From positions 186,001 to 250,000 of the forward strand of contig CM070581.1 of assembly GCA_036346355.1 (NCBI GenBank): DNA of 64,000 nt, given 5' to 3'. Under the pieces are notes generated by a model, which searched no databases, had not been told where the DNA came from, and worked only from the letters and a program-made list of their open reading frames with translations. A program made the translations under genes and the position numbers. Of the stretch, positions 55,097-64,000 are shown one piece after another. Each line of letters starts with the position of its first letter. The first letter of the stretch is position 1. Origin of the DNA: Rhipidocladum racemiflorum (Eukaryota > Streptophyta > Magnoliopsida > Poales > Poaceae).

Positions 55097-56225
55097 TCAT
55101 TTACTCCCAAAGACTCTAAAATAGGATACATTTGGTTTCTTCCCGGTGAGCAATTCGTACGCCGTTTTCTTCAAGATCTTGTGAAGGTAGAGGCGGTTGG
55201 AGCTGTGGCATGCGGTATTGATGGCTTCCGCCCAAAAACTATCGAAAACCTTGTACTCGTCAAGCATCGTCCGCGCCATCTCGATGAGGGTTCGATTCTT
55301 CCTCTCGGCCACCCCATTTTGTTGAGGAGAATAGGGAGCCGAGAATTCGTGCTTGATTCCTTCCTCATCAAGAAACTCCTCCACACCAATGTTCTTGAAC
55401 TCGGTGCCGTTGTCGCTTCGAATTCTTTTGATCTTCACTTCAAACTCATTTTGAGCTCTTCTTATGAATTTCTTTAACGTTACTTGGACTTCTCCCTTGT
55501 CATGCAAGAAAAACACCCAAGTGAATCGAGAAAAATCATCAACAATAACCAAACCATACTTACTTCCCCCGATGCTTATGTAAGCTACGGGACCAAATAA
55601 ATCCATGTGAAGCATTTCCAACGGTCTTGTGGTCGTCATCACATTCTTGGCGGGATGGGAGGCACCAACTTGCTTGCCCGCTTGACAAGCGCTACACACC
55701 CTATCTTTCTCAAAGACAACATTAGTTAGTCCAAGGATGTGGTTGCCTTTAATGAGTTTGTGAAGGTTCCTCATACCTACATGGGCTAGTCGGCGATGCC
55801 ATAGCCAACCCATGCTAGATTTAGTCATTAAGCACGTTTCAAGATTAAGTCTATCCGTATTGAAGTCTACGAGATAGAGCTTACCCTTCAAACGTCCTTT
55901 AAAGGCTATTGAACCGTCAAGCCTCTTAATGACTTCCACACCCTTTTCATTAAACAAACAATTGTAACCCGCTTCACATAATTGTGCAACGGATAACAAA
56001 TTGTAGCTTAATGACTTGACAAGCAAAACATTATTTAATTGAAAATTGTCTGAGATAGAAATTTTACCCAAACCAATTACTTCTCTTTTTCCATTGTCTC
56101 CAAAGACGATACTTTCGCTATTTGATCCATTTTCATCCAAGTGTGCGAACATTGCCTTTTCTCCGGTCATATGATGCGTGCAACCGCTATCCAAAATCCA
56201 ACTTGTTCCACCGGAGATATAGGCC
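55097..56225 (-). pseudogene. Element D protease and integrase
   Basis: The protease shows ILDSGCTHHMTGEKAMF (DSGC variant of the Copia aspartic protease) and VLLVKSLSYNLLSVAQLCEA. The gag-pre-integrase domain follows (WLWHRRLAHVGMRNLHKLIK with VCSACQAGKQ). The integrase core has its catalytic residues in HMDLFGPV, IRSDNGTEFKN and PQQNGVAERKNRTL. The frame is open from 56194 to the TGA at 55097, which follows FRVFGSK; relatives continue here. The reading frame is minus one relative to gag. Confidence 0.9.
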
Positions 56226-56238
56226 TACAAAAACATAT

Positions 56239-56870
56239 TTAGTTTTTGCTCTTTGGTACCCAAACTTGGTTAGGTCCACGCACATTAGCAACTAGAGATT
56301 TTGGGACCCAAATGGAGCGAACAATAGGAGCATTCTTTGGCTTACGCCCAATATGACATGCAACTACACGACCAAGGTTAGTTTTCTTAAGTACATATGA
56401 AGCAAAGAACTCGGAGTGAGCCTTGTGCTTGGATGTTCCTTCGCCTTTTACAAAATGAATTGGCTTGCTTAAAGGAGCAACCACGATGTTGCTCTTTTTG
56501 CCCTTAGGCGGAACATACCCAAGCCCATGCTTCTTAGGATTACCTTGGCGCTTACCGAGATACTCCTCTAAACCTTTGCTAGCCTTGTAGGATTTTTGAA
56601 GTCCATCTTCAAGCATCCCCTTAAGCTTCTCATTCTCATGAGCCAAGACTTTCAAAGTCTCACGGTTAGTAGCACAAGTAGCAACATCAATATTATAACA
56701 TCTAGCGCATCCGTTGCTACTTGAAGGTATTGAAACATTGGAGTTGTTAATTGAGGAGGAATAATTATTCGAGAGATCAACAAGCTTCACTTCAAGAGAT
56801 TTGCAAGCATCCATTGCTTGAGCAAGTTGCTCTACGAGTGAAGCATTGGTGATCTCAAGACTAACTATTT
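56239..56870 (-). pseudogene. Element D gag, C-terminal coiled-coil part
   Basis: Continues the gag frame interrupted by solo LTR F. It begins EIVSLEITNASLVEQLAQAM, a coiled-coil phrase that follows on directly from the part at 58601-60183. Next come Asn/Ser-rich sequence and CARCYNIDVATC, a zinc-like cluster. A basic stretch (GKRQGNPKKHGLGYVPPKGK) leads to the end WVPKSKN at 56239. Copia elements with large gags have this arrangement. The stop codon is preceded by AAAAAC (see findings). Confidence 0.85.
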
Positions 56871-58600
56871 CATTCTGTGAAATCATGTGCTGAAAAATTG
56901 GCTTAGAATTGAATTTGCAAAAACAGTAAGTTTCGCTTTGGCGCCGGACCAAACTTAAAAAAAACAGTAAGTTTCCCATCTACGACGGACCAATTTTCTT
57001 GGTCCTTTGTAAACATGCTTTTGACAACCTCATTCTCCCATGTACAACAGACCAACTTTCTTGGTCCTTTGTAAACATGCTTTTGACAACCTCATTCTCC
57101 CATGTACAACAGACCAACTTTCTTGGTCCTTTGTAAACATGCTTTTGACAACCTCATTCTCCCATGTACGACAGACCAACTTTTTTGGTCCTTTGTAAAC
57201 ATGCTTTTGACAACCTCGTTTTCCCATGCACGCATGCACCAACTTTTTTGGTCCATCGTAAATGTGTTTTTGAAGGTTGTTGTGCCAAACCAAGTTATTG
57301 AAAAACAGTAAGTTTTACATATGCGCCGGACCAAATTTTTGGTCCGTCGTGAATGGGTTTTTGAGTGATTTTGAGATTGAATTTTGATTTTGATTTTGAG
57401 ATTATGAAATTTGTGAGAATTTCATGATGCTTATTTTGAAGTGGATTTTATGCAATGCTCGTGTGAGTAGTTGCATGGATTAATGTGAGTCAAGTCGTGG
57501 ACTTGTGCTCGGAATTATTTTGTGGTTTGTTCATGTGCCGGTATTGCTCGAAGACGAACGTGGTCGATGACGGGACCGGAACTAGGTTCATGGAGGAGCT
57601 GAGGTTCGGGACTAGGTTCAGGGAGGAACTGAGGTCTTGGTGGTCAAGGATGTCATGCGGGACGTTCGGGCTAAGAGAATGGTGCACATGAAGAATGGTT
57701 AGTCACGTGAGAATGGCAGGAGGTCATTCGCGTGCAAAGTGTTAGTCACGTGAGTATGGCGGTGGCCATACGCCGTGCAAAGTGTTAGTCACGTGAGTAT
57801 GGTAGGGTTGCCATACGCGTGCAAGAGTTGTATTCGGCCAGGTTGGGCCAAGAGGAGTTGTGTTGAATACGGACTCCTTCTAGATTAGGAATTGTATTCA
57901 GAACTCCTTGTGTTTTGCTCCTTTAAATAGGAGGGGTGTCTCCTGTTGAAGGGCATCCAATCAAGTAGAGCTGAGCGCATCAAGCCTTGAGCTTGGTTTT
58001 AGGGTTTGTACTCTTTTGATGAGAGTATTTTAGACAAGAAATAAAGATCAATTCTTCCAAGATTTTTGCGTACTCTGATAACCACGTCGCTCTGATTTTC
58101 TCTGCTTTGGTTCTTGTTTGCATGCTTGTTCTAATTCTAGATTGGTTTTTGATCGTTGAGTTTCATCTTGATTTGATCCATCAAAAACCGTTCTAGGGTA
58201 TTGATTTAGAGTTTCTCAAAGTCTAGTTGATTAATCTTTTGAAGATCTTGTTTAATCTTGAAGTTTTGATTAGATTGATTCTCGTTAAGTTCTGGATCAG
58301 CAAGCTTGCGAAGCTCATAACTTTTGATCTATAAGTCCGATCGAGCTGATTCTTTTTGGGTTCGATTCGTATTGGAATCTAGTTTCTCGTGTCCAAATTT
58401 CAGATCAATCTAACGGTTGGATCTCCGGGAATTTTCGTTTTACCGAACCTCTGTCATTCTGTTTTTGTCGAAAACGAGGCAATTATTTGGTTCTGTTTTG
58501 GGGTGAACTTTTAGTAGATCAAGAATTTGGTTTTAGCTTCCGCACAATCATTCACCCCCCCTCTGATTGCTATATTCGTATACTTCGATCCTACACATTC
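56871..58600 (+). mobile_element. Solo LTR F with TSD CATTC, inside element D gag
   Basis: The LTR is 56876-58595 (1720 bp), with CATTC at 56871-56875 and 58596-58600. It starts TGTGAAATCATG and ends TTCGATCCTACA. Plus orientation is shown by a TATA-like TTTAAATAG (57922-57930), an AATAAA (58040-58045) and a C-rich stretch near the end (CACCCCCCCTCTG, about 58553-58565), common near the 3' end of Copia LTRs. No coding sequence is inside, so it is a solo LTR or a small non-autonomous element. Ignoring it and one TSD copy keeps the gag frame of D. Confidence 0.93.
56990..57350. repeat. 60-bp tandem repeat with GGACCAA...TTGGTCC palindromes in LTR F
   Basis: Four near-identical units of about 60-61 bp (starting about 57007, 57068, 57128 and 57190) each contain an imperfect palindrome of the form GACCAACTTTCTTGGTCC. 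Further palindromes flank them. The array lies in the U3 of LTR F. Confidence 0.88.
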
Positions 58601-60183
58601 TTAATCAAATTTGAGTTTTTGACTAAGTCCTCATTTTTCTTTCTTTCAAAAGCTAGGCTCTTCTCTAGCTCAAGATTCTTTTCCTTTTCAAATATAAGGA
58701 GATCCTCTTGAGCTTCAAGAGTAGCCTCCTTTTGTTCTACCACTTCCTCCAATTTTTCAATGTCTTTAAGTAGCAAGTCTAGTTTTTCAATATCAAAGTC
58801 ATTCATAGACTTAAATGCTACTTCATCGTTATCACTATCACAATCATCTAAGCCATAATCAACAATAGAGGGAATGGGGCTCTTAGATGATACCTTGTGC
58901 CCCTTTGCCATGAGGCAAATTGGAGCATCTCCTTCGCCGTCGCTTAGGTTGTCAAAGAGACCCTTTGACTTTGTCGGTGGTGTAGCAATGGCGACGGTGG
59001 AAAGTCCTCCTTCATTGTCGGAGTCGGATTCGGACTCGGACTCGGAGTCGGAGTCGGAGTTCCACTCCTTGTCGATGTATGCATGACCCTTGCCCTTGTA
59101 CCTCTTGCTCTTGTCCTTGTCCTTCTTCTTGAACTTGTCCTTCTTGTAGGGCTTGTCTTCCTTCTTTTCTTTGTGAGGGCACTCGGCAATGAAATGACCG
59201 GGTTCCCCACACTCATAGCACTTTCTTGAAGAGTGCCGCCCTCTTGATTTGTTGCCATAGCCCTTGGAGTGACTTCCCGGCTTGTAGCCTTTCTTTTTCA
59301 AGAATTTGTTGAATCTTCTTACGAGCAAGGCCATATCTTCATTTGTCAAGGGGCCACTTGATTCTTCTTCATCGCTTGAGCTCTCTTCGGCTTCTTGTGC
59401 CACCTTGATGGCCTTCAAGGCGATGCCCTTCTTCTTGCCGGACTTGAGCTCCTCCACCACTTCCGCTTCCTTAACCATCATCTCATCCGTCATCAACCGG
59501 CCAATCACATCATGAGGAGTGAGAGTGTCGAAGTTTGGCCGGTCGCGGATGAGTTGCACATGGTTGCAGTTGGTGGGGGTGATCACTCGAAGGATGATCT
59601 TGACAATTGCTTTGTTGGTGAGCTCGGTGCTTCCAAGTCCTTTAGCTTGATTTACTAGTACCATCAAGCGATCAAACATCTTGGTGTAACACTCTCCTTC
59701 TTCCAAAGTGAATCGGCTTAGTTCTCCAATGATAAGCTCAATCTTGGATTCACGAACACTTGACACACCTTCATGAGATACCATCAATCTTTCCCATATG
59801 TCCTTGGCATTGTCAAGGCCATCGACCCGGTTGAACTCGGAGTCGCTCAAAGCATTGAACAAGGCATTGACGGCCAAGTCGTTGAAGTGTTGAGCTTTGT
59901 CTTCTTCGGAGGTAAGATTGTTGGGGTTTGCGGGCTTGAAACCTGTTTCAACAATCTTCCAAATGCAAGGGTGAAGTGATCTCAAATGCATCTTCATCTT
60001 GTGTTTCCATGCCGCATAGCGAGTGCCATCGAAATGAGGCGCTCGGCCAGACGAGAAGAAAACATAAGATGAGGAGTTTGAGACTCCAAAAGAGGAATAA
60101 TCTAAAGGAATTGCAACCCCTATACCGGAACCCGTGGCCTTGTCTTGGGCATGGGTTTCGGTAACTTTCTCTATATCCGACAT
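58601..60183 (-). pseudogene. Element D gag, N-terminal part with CCHC zinc knuckle
   Basis: An open frame of about 530 codons from the Met at 60183, about 45 bp from the primer site. The gag core reads APHFDGTRYAAWKHKMKMHL, DLAVNALFNALSDSEFNRVD and AKDIWERLMVSHEGVSSVRE. A complete zinc knuckle, CYECGEPGHFIAEC, lies at about 59199-59240, followed by a Lys/Asp-rich tract and a Ser/Asp/Glu run. The end is a coiled coil (LEEVVEQKEATLEAQEDLLI). It is truncated only by LTR F; its continuation is at 56239-56870 in the same frame. This copy therefore has no stop in gag besides the insertion. Confidence 0.9.
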
Positions 60184-60225
60184 CTTTGTTTCTCCAAGCG
60201 GTTAAGCCAAAATAAAGGAGATTTG

Positions 60226-60237
60226 GCTCTGATACCA
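60226..60237 (-). other. Primer binding site of element D (initiator tRNA-Met)
   Basis: TGGTATCAGAGC on the minus strand, two bases inside the 5' LTR. It fixes the orientation of D. Confidence 0.95.
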
Positions 60238-60239
60238 AT

Positions 60240-61623
60240 TGAAAGGACCAACGATGTCGCCTAGAGGGGGGTGAATAGGCGGATTAAAAAATCACAGCGG
60301 AAATAAAACTGGCCGAGCTGGTCAATCCGGAGTCTCCGGGTATTTGATCCGGAGTGTCCGGTCTTATGTCCGGACTCTCCGGGTTAGCTGGCTCGGGAGC
60401 GCAACTAAGACTACTCTAGCAAGCACAAAAAACCACTAGAAATAGATAGCAAGAGCAACCTAGAACAATTGCTAGTAAGGATTTGAATTAAAGCTAAGCA
60501 AAGAGCTAGATCTAGCTTTACAAATACAAATCCAAACAAGCAAGACTAGGAAGTAAGAGTGAACGAGAGGGACACGAATTTTCACCGAAGTTCGGGTTCT
60601 TGAAGGGAACCCTACATCTCCGTTGAGGTGGCTCGGTCGCACTTGAGCCGGGGTCTCTTTCAACCCGCTTTCCTCCCGGTGTTGCACAAATACACTCGCC
60701 GGCTTCACTTCTTGTCCCTTTCCTTTTGGAGGCGAGACTCGCCTTCACAAACGACCGGGGCTCACCACACGCGTTGGTAGCTCCCGGTGACTCCTAGCCG
60801 TCTAGGAGACCTTCAACCTCCAAGAGTAATAACACCACGAAGAATCGCTTGGAGGATGAACTAGTGCTCAACAACTAGAAATGAATGCACCTAGCACTTT
60901 ACTTCTTCCTCTCCTCACCAAAATAGATCAACCAAATCTAATGGTGGGAGGAAGTATGAGCTCTATTGAATGCTTGGAAGAGGTTAGGAGTGGCTTGAAT
61001 GCTGCAATGAATGAGCTCAATCCAGTTCCTGGCCGTTGGGAGAGAGTGAGGGCTTTAAATAGTCAATTCAAAAACTAGCCGTTACTCTCGTTTTTGTACA
61101 GGCCAGAGTGTCCGGACAAATAACCCGGAGACTCTGGGTTATCCGGGGACTCCGGACAAAATGTCCGGATACTCCGGACAAACTGGAACCCAAAGTGACC
61201 GAGGGCGGAGACTCCGGACATATTGTCCGGATACTCCGGATTGAATCCGGACACTCCGGACAGAATGTCCGGACTCTCCGAGTTTAGGGGCTCGGTTTAA
61301 ATTCCAGATTTTGGAAAATGCAAGTGTTTGTGTGCTAGTTTGAATGCAAGTTTTGATGTTGAGCACATGCACATCCTAAAATCAATTTTCCGTCGCATCC
61401 TCTTAATAGTACGGCTATCCTTAAGACTCAAAACAATATAAAAATTACAAGTCTTCGTCTTGATGCCGTTTTCTTGAAATTTGACGCGCTTAGGACCGTT
61501 CAATCTTATTCCGAGCTTGATGTGATCTTGATAACTGCATTAATCTTAGTTGAAGCATTAGATCACATTAATTGTGCCATCATTAATCACCAAAATAAAA
61601 TGAGGGGCCTAGATGCACTTTCA
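60240..61623 (-). mobile_element. Element D 5' LTR (right copy, 1384 bp)
   Basis: A TATA-like TATTTAAAG lies at about 61055-61066 on the minus strand. The main TCCGGA array (61100-61290) lies upstream of it in U3, and a smaller array (60320-60390) lies in U5. It differs from the left copy mainly by array length and a few substitutions. Confidence 0.95.
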
Positions 61624-61628
61624 ACGGC

Positions 61629-62775
61629 CCATTGGGCCGCCCGGCCTTAGGGTAGCGGACCGCCTTCGGGCTCGCACCCGAGGCTCGGCACCGTGCTGAG
61701 GGTTACGAAGGCCAAGTCCAGTCGACTGGAATGAAAGCCGCCCTAGCACGTAAAACAGAGCGAGGGGCGGACCAGGGTGAGCTCCCAGAGGGCCTCCAGT
61801 TGGGTCGGCGGACGACCCAATCACCCTGTCCCTCATCCGAGACCATACCTCGCACTCTCCCGCGGAACTCATCGATGAGTGGCGGCCAGCCGCGCTCCGG
61901 GTCGGCGGACGACCCAGCAGCCCGATACGGGATCGAGTAAGGAAAGGTTCTCATGGAGCGCCCCACAGCGGGTCAGACGCCCGCGCTGGGATTCACGTCC
62001 GCTTGGAAACGGTCCCCCTCGAGGGAGATCACCAAGGCTCCACTCGGATTGCCCGTTAGTAGCTCGCACGAGCACGGTGTTCAAACCGATGAAGGTAAAC
62101 GCGCGTCTACTCACCCGACTCTAGGTCCCACAGCCAAGGCCGACCAGAGTCCGACCGGGTAAACCCCCGACCGGCTCTTCGACCCGCTCGGGGGCTAGGG
62201 GCTACCACGCCACAAGACTCGGCCCTTCGGCCGACCCAAACCAACAGTGCGGCCGACCGAGCTCGCCGACCTCTCGATCAGCGTCTCCGATCGGTAAACC
62301 CCCGACCGGCTCTCCGACCCGCTCGGGGGCTACACCCACCGGGTGCGCTCGCGCGCACCTGGACCCTTCGGCCGACCCAGCCAACAGGCAGGCTGTGCCG
62401 ACCGAACCTCGCCGACCTCCCAGTCGGCGTGCCCCGACCGAGTCAACCCCCGATCGGCTTTCTGACCCGCTCGGGGCTCGGGCTACACCACCGGTGCGCC
62501 ACAAGACACCGGCCCTTCGGCAGACGGTGACAAAGCGGGATGCGCCACCCGATCGCCAACCTCCCGGACGGCCGAACACCTTCAGTTAACCCCGACCGCT
62601 CTCCGACCGCCTGGGGCTCAGGCTACACCCTGGATGCGCCACACCCCATCTCTCCGGACGAAGCAGTTTCCGGCAGGCTGCCCCGACCGGATCTTATCAA
62701 TCGACCCCCGACACTGCGTCGACCTCATCAAACCCCCGACCGACTCTCCGACCCGAACAGGGGCTCTGGGGCTAC
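61629..62775 (+). repeat. Element B 3' untranslated region with ~140-bp tandem repeats
   Basis: The last part of B before its 3' LTR. From about 62160 to 62775 there are five units with a period near 140 bp, each containing a variant of CCGACCGGCTCTCCGACCC followed by GCTCGGGGGCTAC. The first 530 bp are unique GC-rich sequence in which no ORF looks genuine. A repeat block next to the 3' LTR is a known Tat/Ogre feature. Confidence 0.8.
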
Positions 62776-63660
62776 TGACGAGTACACACACCATGGGTAC
62801 CCCCATCAGCCCGGGACCACGAACGGGCTGACCTCCTTAGAAGCCCAGTTCTTGCGAAAAGTCCATGGGCCACGAAGAGTGGGCCTAGCCCTGTTTAGAG
62901 CTAGCCCCGGACGGCCGGCGGGTTCCGACCTCCTAGGTCGGGGCGTGTGCTCGGTCGGCTCCACTAGCGCTCGAGGGGCCAAGACCCGCGCTGGTGGAGG
63001 GCCAACTGCTCTGCGTACGCGACGTCCCCTGACGTCCGTACCGGGGTAGGCGGTCCCTTCCCGAGAATGTCAGAGGATGTGCAGGGGAGTCAAGCCCCGG
63101 TCCCATCGTCACTGACACACCACGGAGGAGAGCGCTCCCTCCCGAGGCCAAGCTGAGGTCAAACACCATTACCTGCCGGAGCTGACGTTCGTACGGAGCA
63201 GTGCGTCACCCCTGTCACGGCCGAAGACTCCTTGCAGCAGGACTACCAACCCAGCGTAGGGTTGGGCGGAGGCCGGTCGGACGACAAGACAGAAGACCAG
63301 ACTCCAAGGCGTACAGTACCCCTTTCTCTTTCTCTCCGAACTCTCATGTAACCTGCTGCCTCCGAGTATATAAGGAGAAGCAGGGCTCCGGGAGGGGAGA
63401 GGCGAGCAAAAACAATCAGGCAAGCAACCCAGCGAAAAACTAATCGAGCAAGGGAGATTGATCCATTCGAACCCCTGTCTCGCCTGTAGCCCTTGGTTTG
63501 TCTCACGAATACAATACACCCCAACGGCCCGAACTGGAGTAGGGACATTCGGCCCGAACCAGTATAAATCGCTGACTTCCTGAGTCAACCATTCGAGGAG
63601 AGGGAGCGTGCGACCCCCACTAACCAAAAATTCGTATTGCCGGTGCACGAAACACCGACA
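62776..63660 (+). mobile_element. Element B 3' LTR (complete, 885 bp)
   Basis: It starts TGACGAGTACACACACC and ends AACACCGACA. The TATA box TATATAA lies at 63367-63373. Full-length reference for the other two LTR copies of this family (2305-3188 minus and 12376-12817). The flank after it, GTACC, cannot be compared with the 5' side because that LTR is truncated. Confidence 0.93.
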
Positions 63661-63900
63661 GTACCAATTTCCAAAGAGGTCATCACAATTCAGAATAACT
63701 AATGAACTATATTGGACATACGATGATAAAAAATAGCTATGCATGTGATAAAACATTGTAAAAACATTTGCAATTGTGGGATCAAAATGCGTCAAGGGAC
63801 ATGCCTTCAGTCGCAGCGGGGATGTCGAATTCTTGAAGTTTGGCGGCGGGATCGGCGGGATCCTAGGCTACGCGCAAAACGGTACAACAAATAAATAATA
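63661..63900. other. Flank of element B, nothing recognised
   Basis: AT-rich flank to about 63800, then a short GC-richer part. An ORF running out of the LTR into this flank on the minus strand is accidental. Confidence 0.5.
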
Positions 63901-64000
63901 ATAAAATAAATAAAATCCAAAAATTATAAAAGTTATACTGGCAGGAAGATCTTGATTTTATATGAATTTAGAAATTTGAACGGAGTCAATCGGAATTTGG
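63901..64000 (-). repeat. Diverged remnant of an E-family LTR at the window edge
   Basis: Phrases such as TCCAAAAATTA, GATTTTATA and GAATTTAGAAATTTGAA followed by TCAATCGGA resemble 30495-30580 and 38935-39010 in the LTRs of E, in the same order and orientation. The match is partial, so it is a distant member. The rest lies beyond the window. Confidence 0.5.

Larger units (their letters stand above)
44973..61628 (-). mobile_element. Element D: large Ty1/copia retrotransposon with TSD ACGGC
   Basis: The element is 44978-61623 (16,646 bp) on the minus strand, with identical ACGGC copies at 44973-44977 and 61624-61628. Paired LTRs start TGAAAGTGCATCTAGGCCCC (minus) and end GGTCCTTTCA. Primer site, gag, PR, integrase, RT, RNase H, an additional ORF and a polypurine tract follow. 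Two solo LTRs (H and F) account for about 5.1 kb. The large gag and extra ORF suggest the SIRE/Maximus lineage, not proven here. Confidence 0.95.
12376..63660 (+). mobile_element. Element B: Tat/RIRE2-like Ty3 retrotransposon, host of all nested insertions
   Basis: B's own sequence is 12376-22621, 43622-44977 and 61629-63660, about 13.6 kb in total. C (22622-43616) and D (44978-61623) split it, each with a perfect 5-bp TSD. The order is truncated 5' LTR, primer site, gag, PR, RT, RNase H, a second RNase H, integrase, an antisense ORF, tandem repeats, 3' LTR. The second RNase H and the antisense ORF before the 3' LTR are established hallmarks of the Tat lineage. No TSD can be seen for B because its 5' LTR lacks its first half. 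Confidence 0.88.

Noticed and set aside
57000..57300. Regular 60-bp repeats resembling a CRISPR array
   Set aside because: Whole units are repeated with no unique spacers, and the locus is a plant retrotransposon LTR.
62202..63049. ORFs across the 62-63 kb region
   Set aside because: They run through tandem repeats and the LTR of B and are composition artefacts.

Overview
The window is plant nuclear heterochromatin, most likely from a grass. It contains no intact host gene, rRNA or tRNA. Almost every base is LTR retrotransposon. A grass is suggested by a Tat/RIRE2-like Ty3 element with a long antisense ORF, by Tekay/Del chromoviruses with very long LTRs, by a large Copia element, and by GC-rich coding segments next to AT-rich intergenic DNA. 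The species cannot be named from the sequence.

Layout. 1-975: plus-strand Tat-type reverse transcriptase fragment. 976-3188: minus-strand, truncated Tat element 'A' (gag plus one LTR). 3205-4653: probable solo LTR or LTR fragment. 4660-6126: GC-rich unassigned block, then AT-rich DNA. 6127-11373: decayed Copia element 'G' without a 5' LTR. 11412-11663: hAT-type MITE with a perfect 8-bp target-site duplication (TSD). 11672-12145: exon-like fragment and a cluster of inverted short repeats. 12376-63660: Tat element 'B', into which everything else is nested. 63661-64000: flank and a diverged chromovirus LTR remnant.

Nesting inside B. Element 'C' (Tekay-type Ty3, 22622-43616, TSD GTAGC) sits in B's antisense ORF. 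Element 'E' (Tekay-type, minus strand, 28679-40565) sits in C's integrase. Element 'D' (Copia, minus strand, 44978-61623, TSD ACGGC) sits in B's 3' region. D carries two solo LTRs: 'H' (51247-54661, TSD TTCAT, same family as E) in pol, and 'F' (56876-58595, TSD CATTC) in gag. Removing the insertions gives a B of about 13.6 kb in the order truncated LTR, gag, PR, RT, RNase H, second RNase H, integrase, antisense ORF, tandem repeats, LTR.

The elements encode the usual retrotransposition machinery: Gag particle protein, aspartic protease, reverse transcriptase/RNase H, integrase, and a chromodomain in C and E. Nearly all reading frames are broken by stops, small indels or insertions. The D reverse transcriptase/RNase H ORF is the longest intact stretch. 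Notable extras are B's antisense ORF with its own TATA box, a sense-strand ORF after pol in D, and a TCCGGA-rich array shared by the unrelated C and D LTRs. I see no novel cellular system; the interest lies in element structure.
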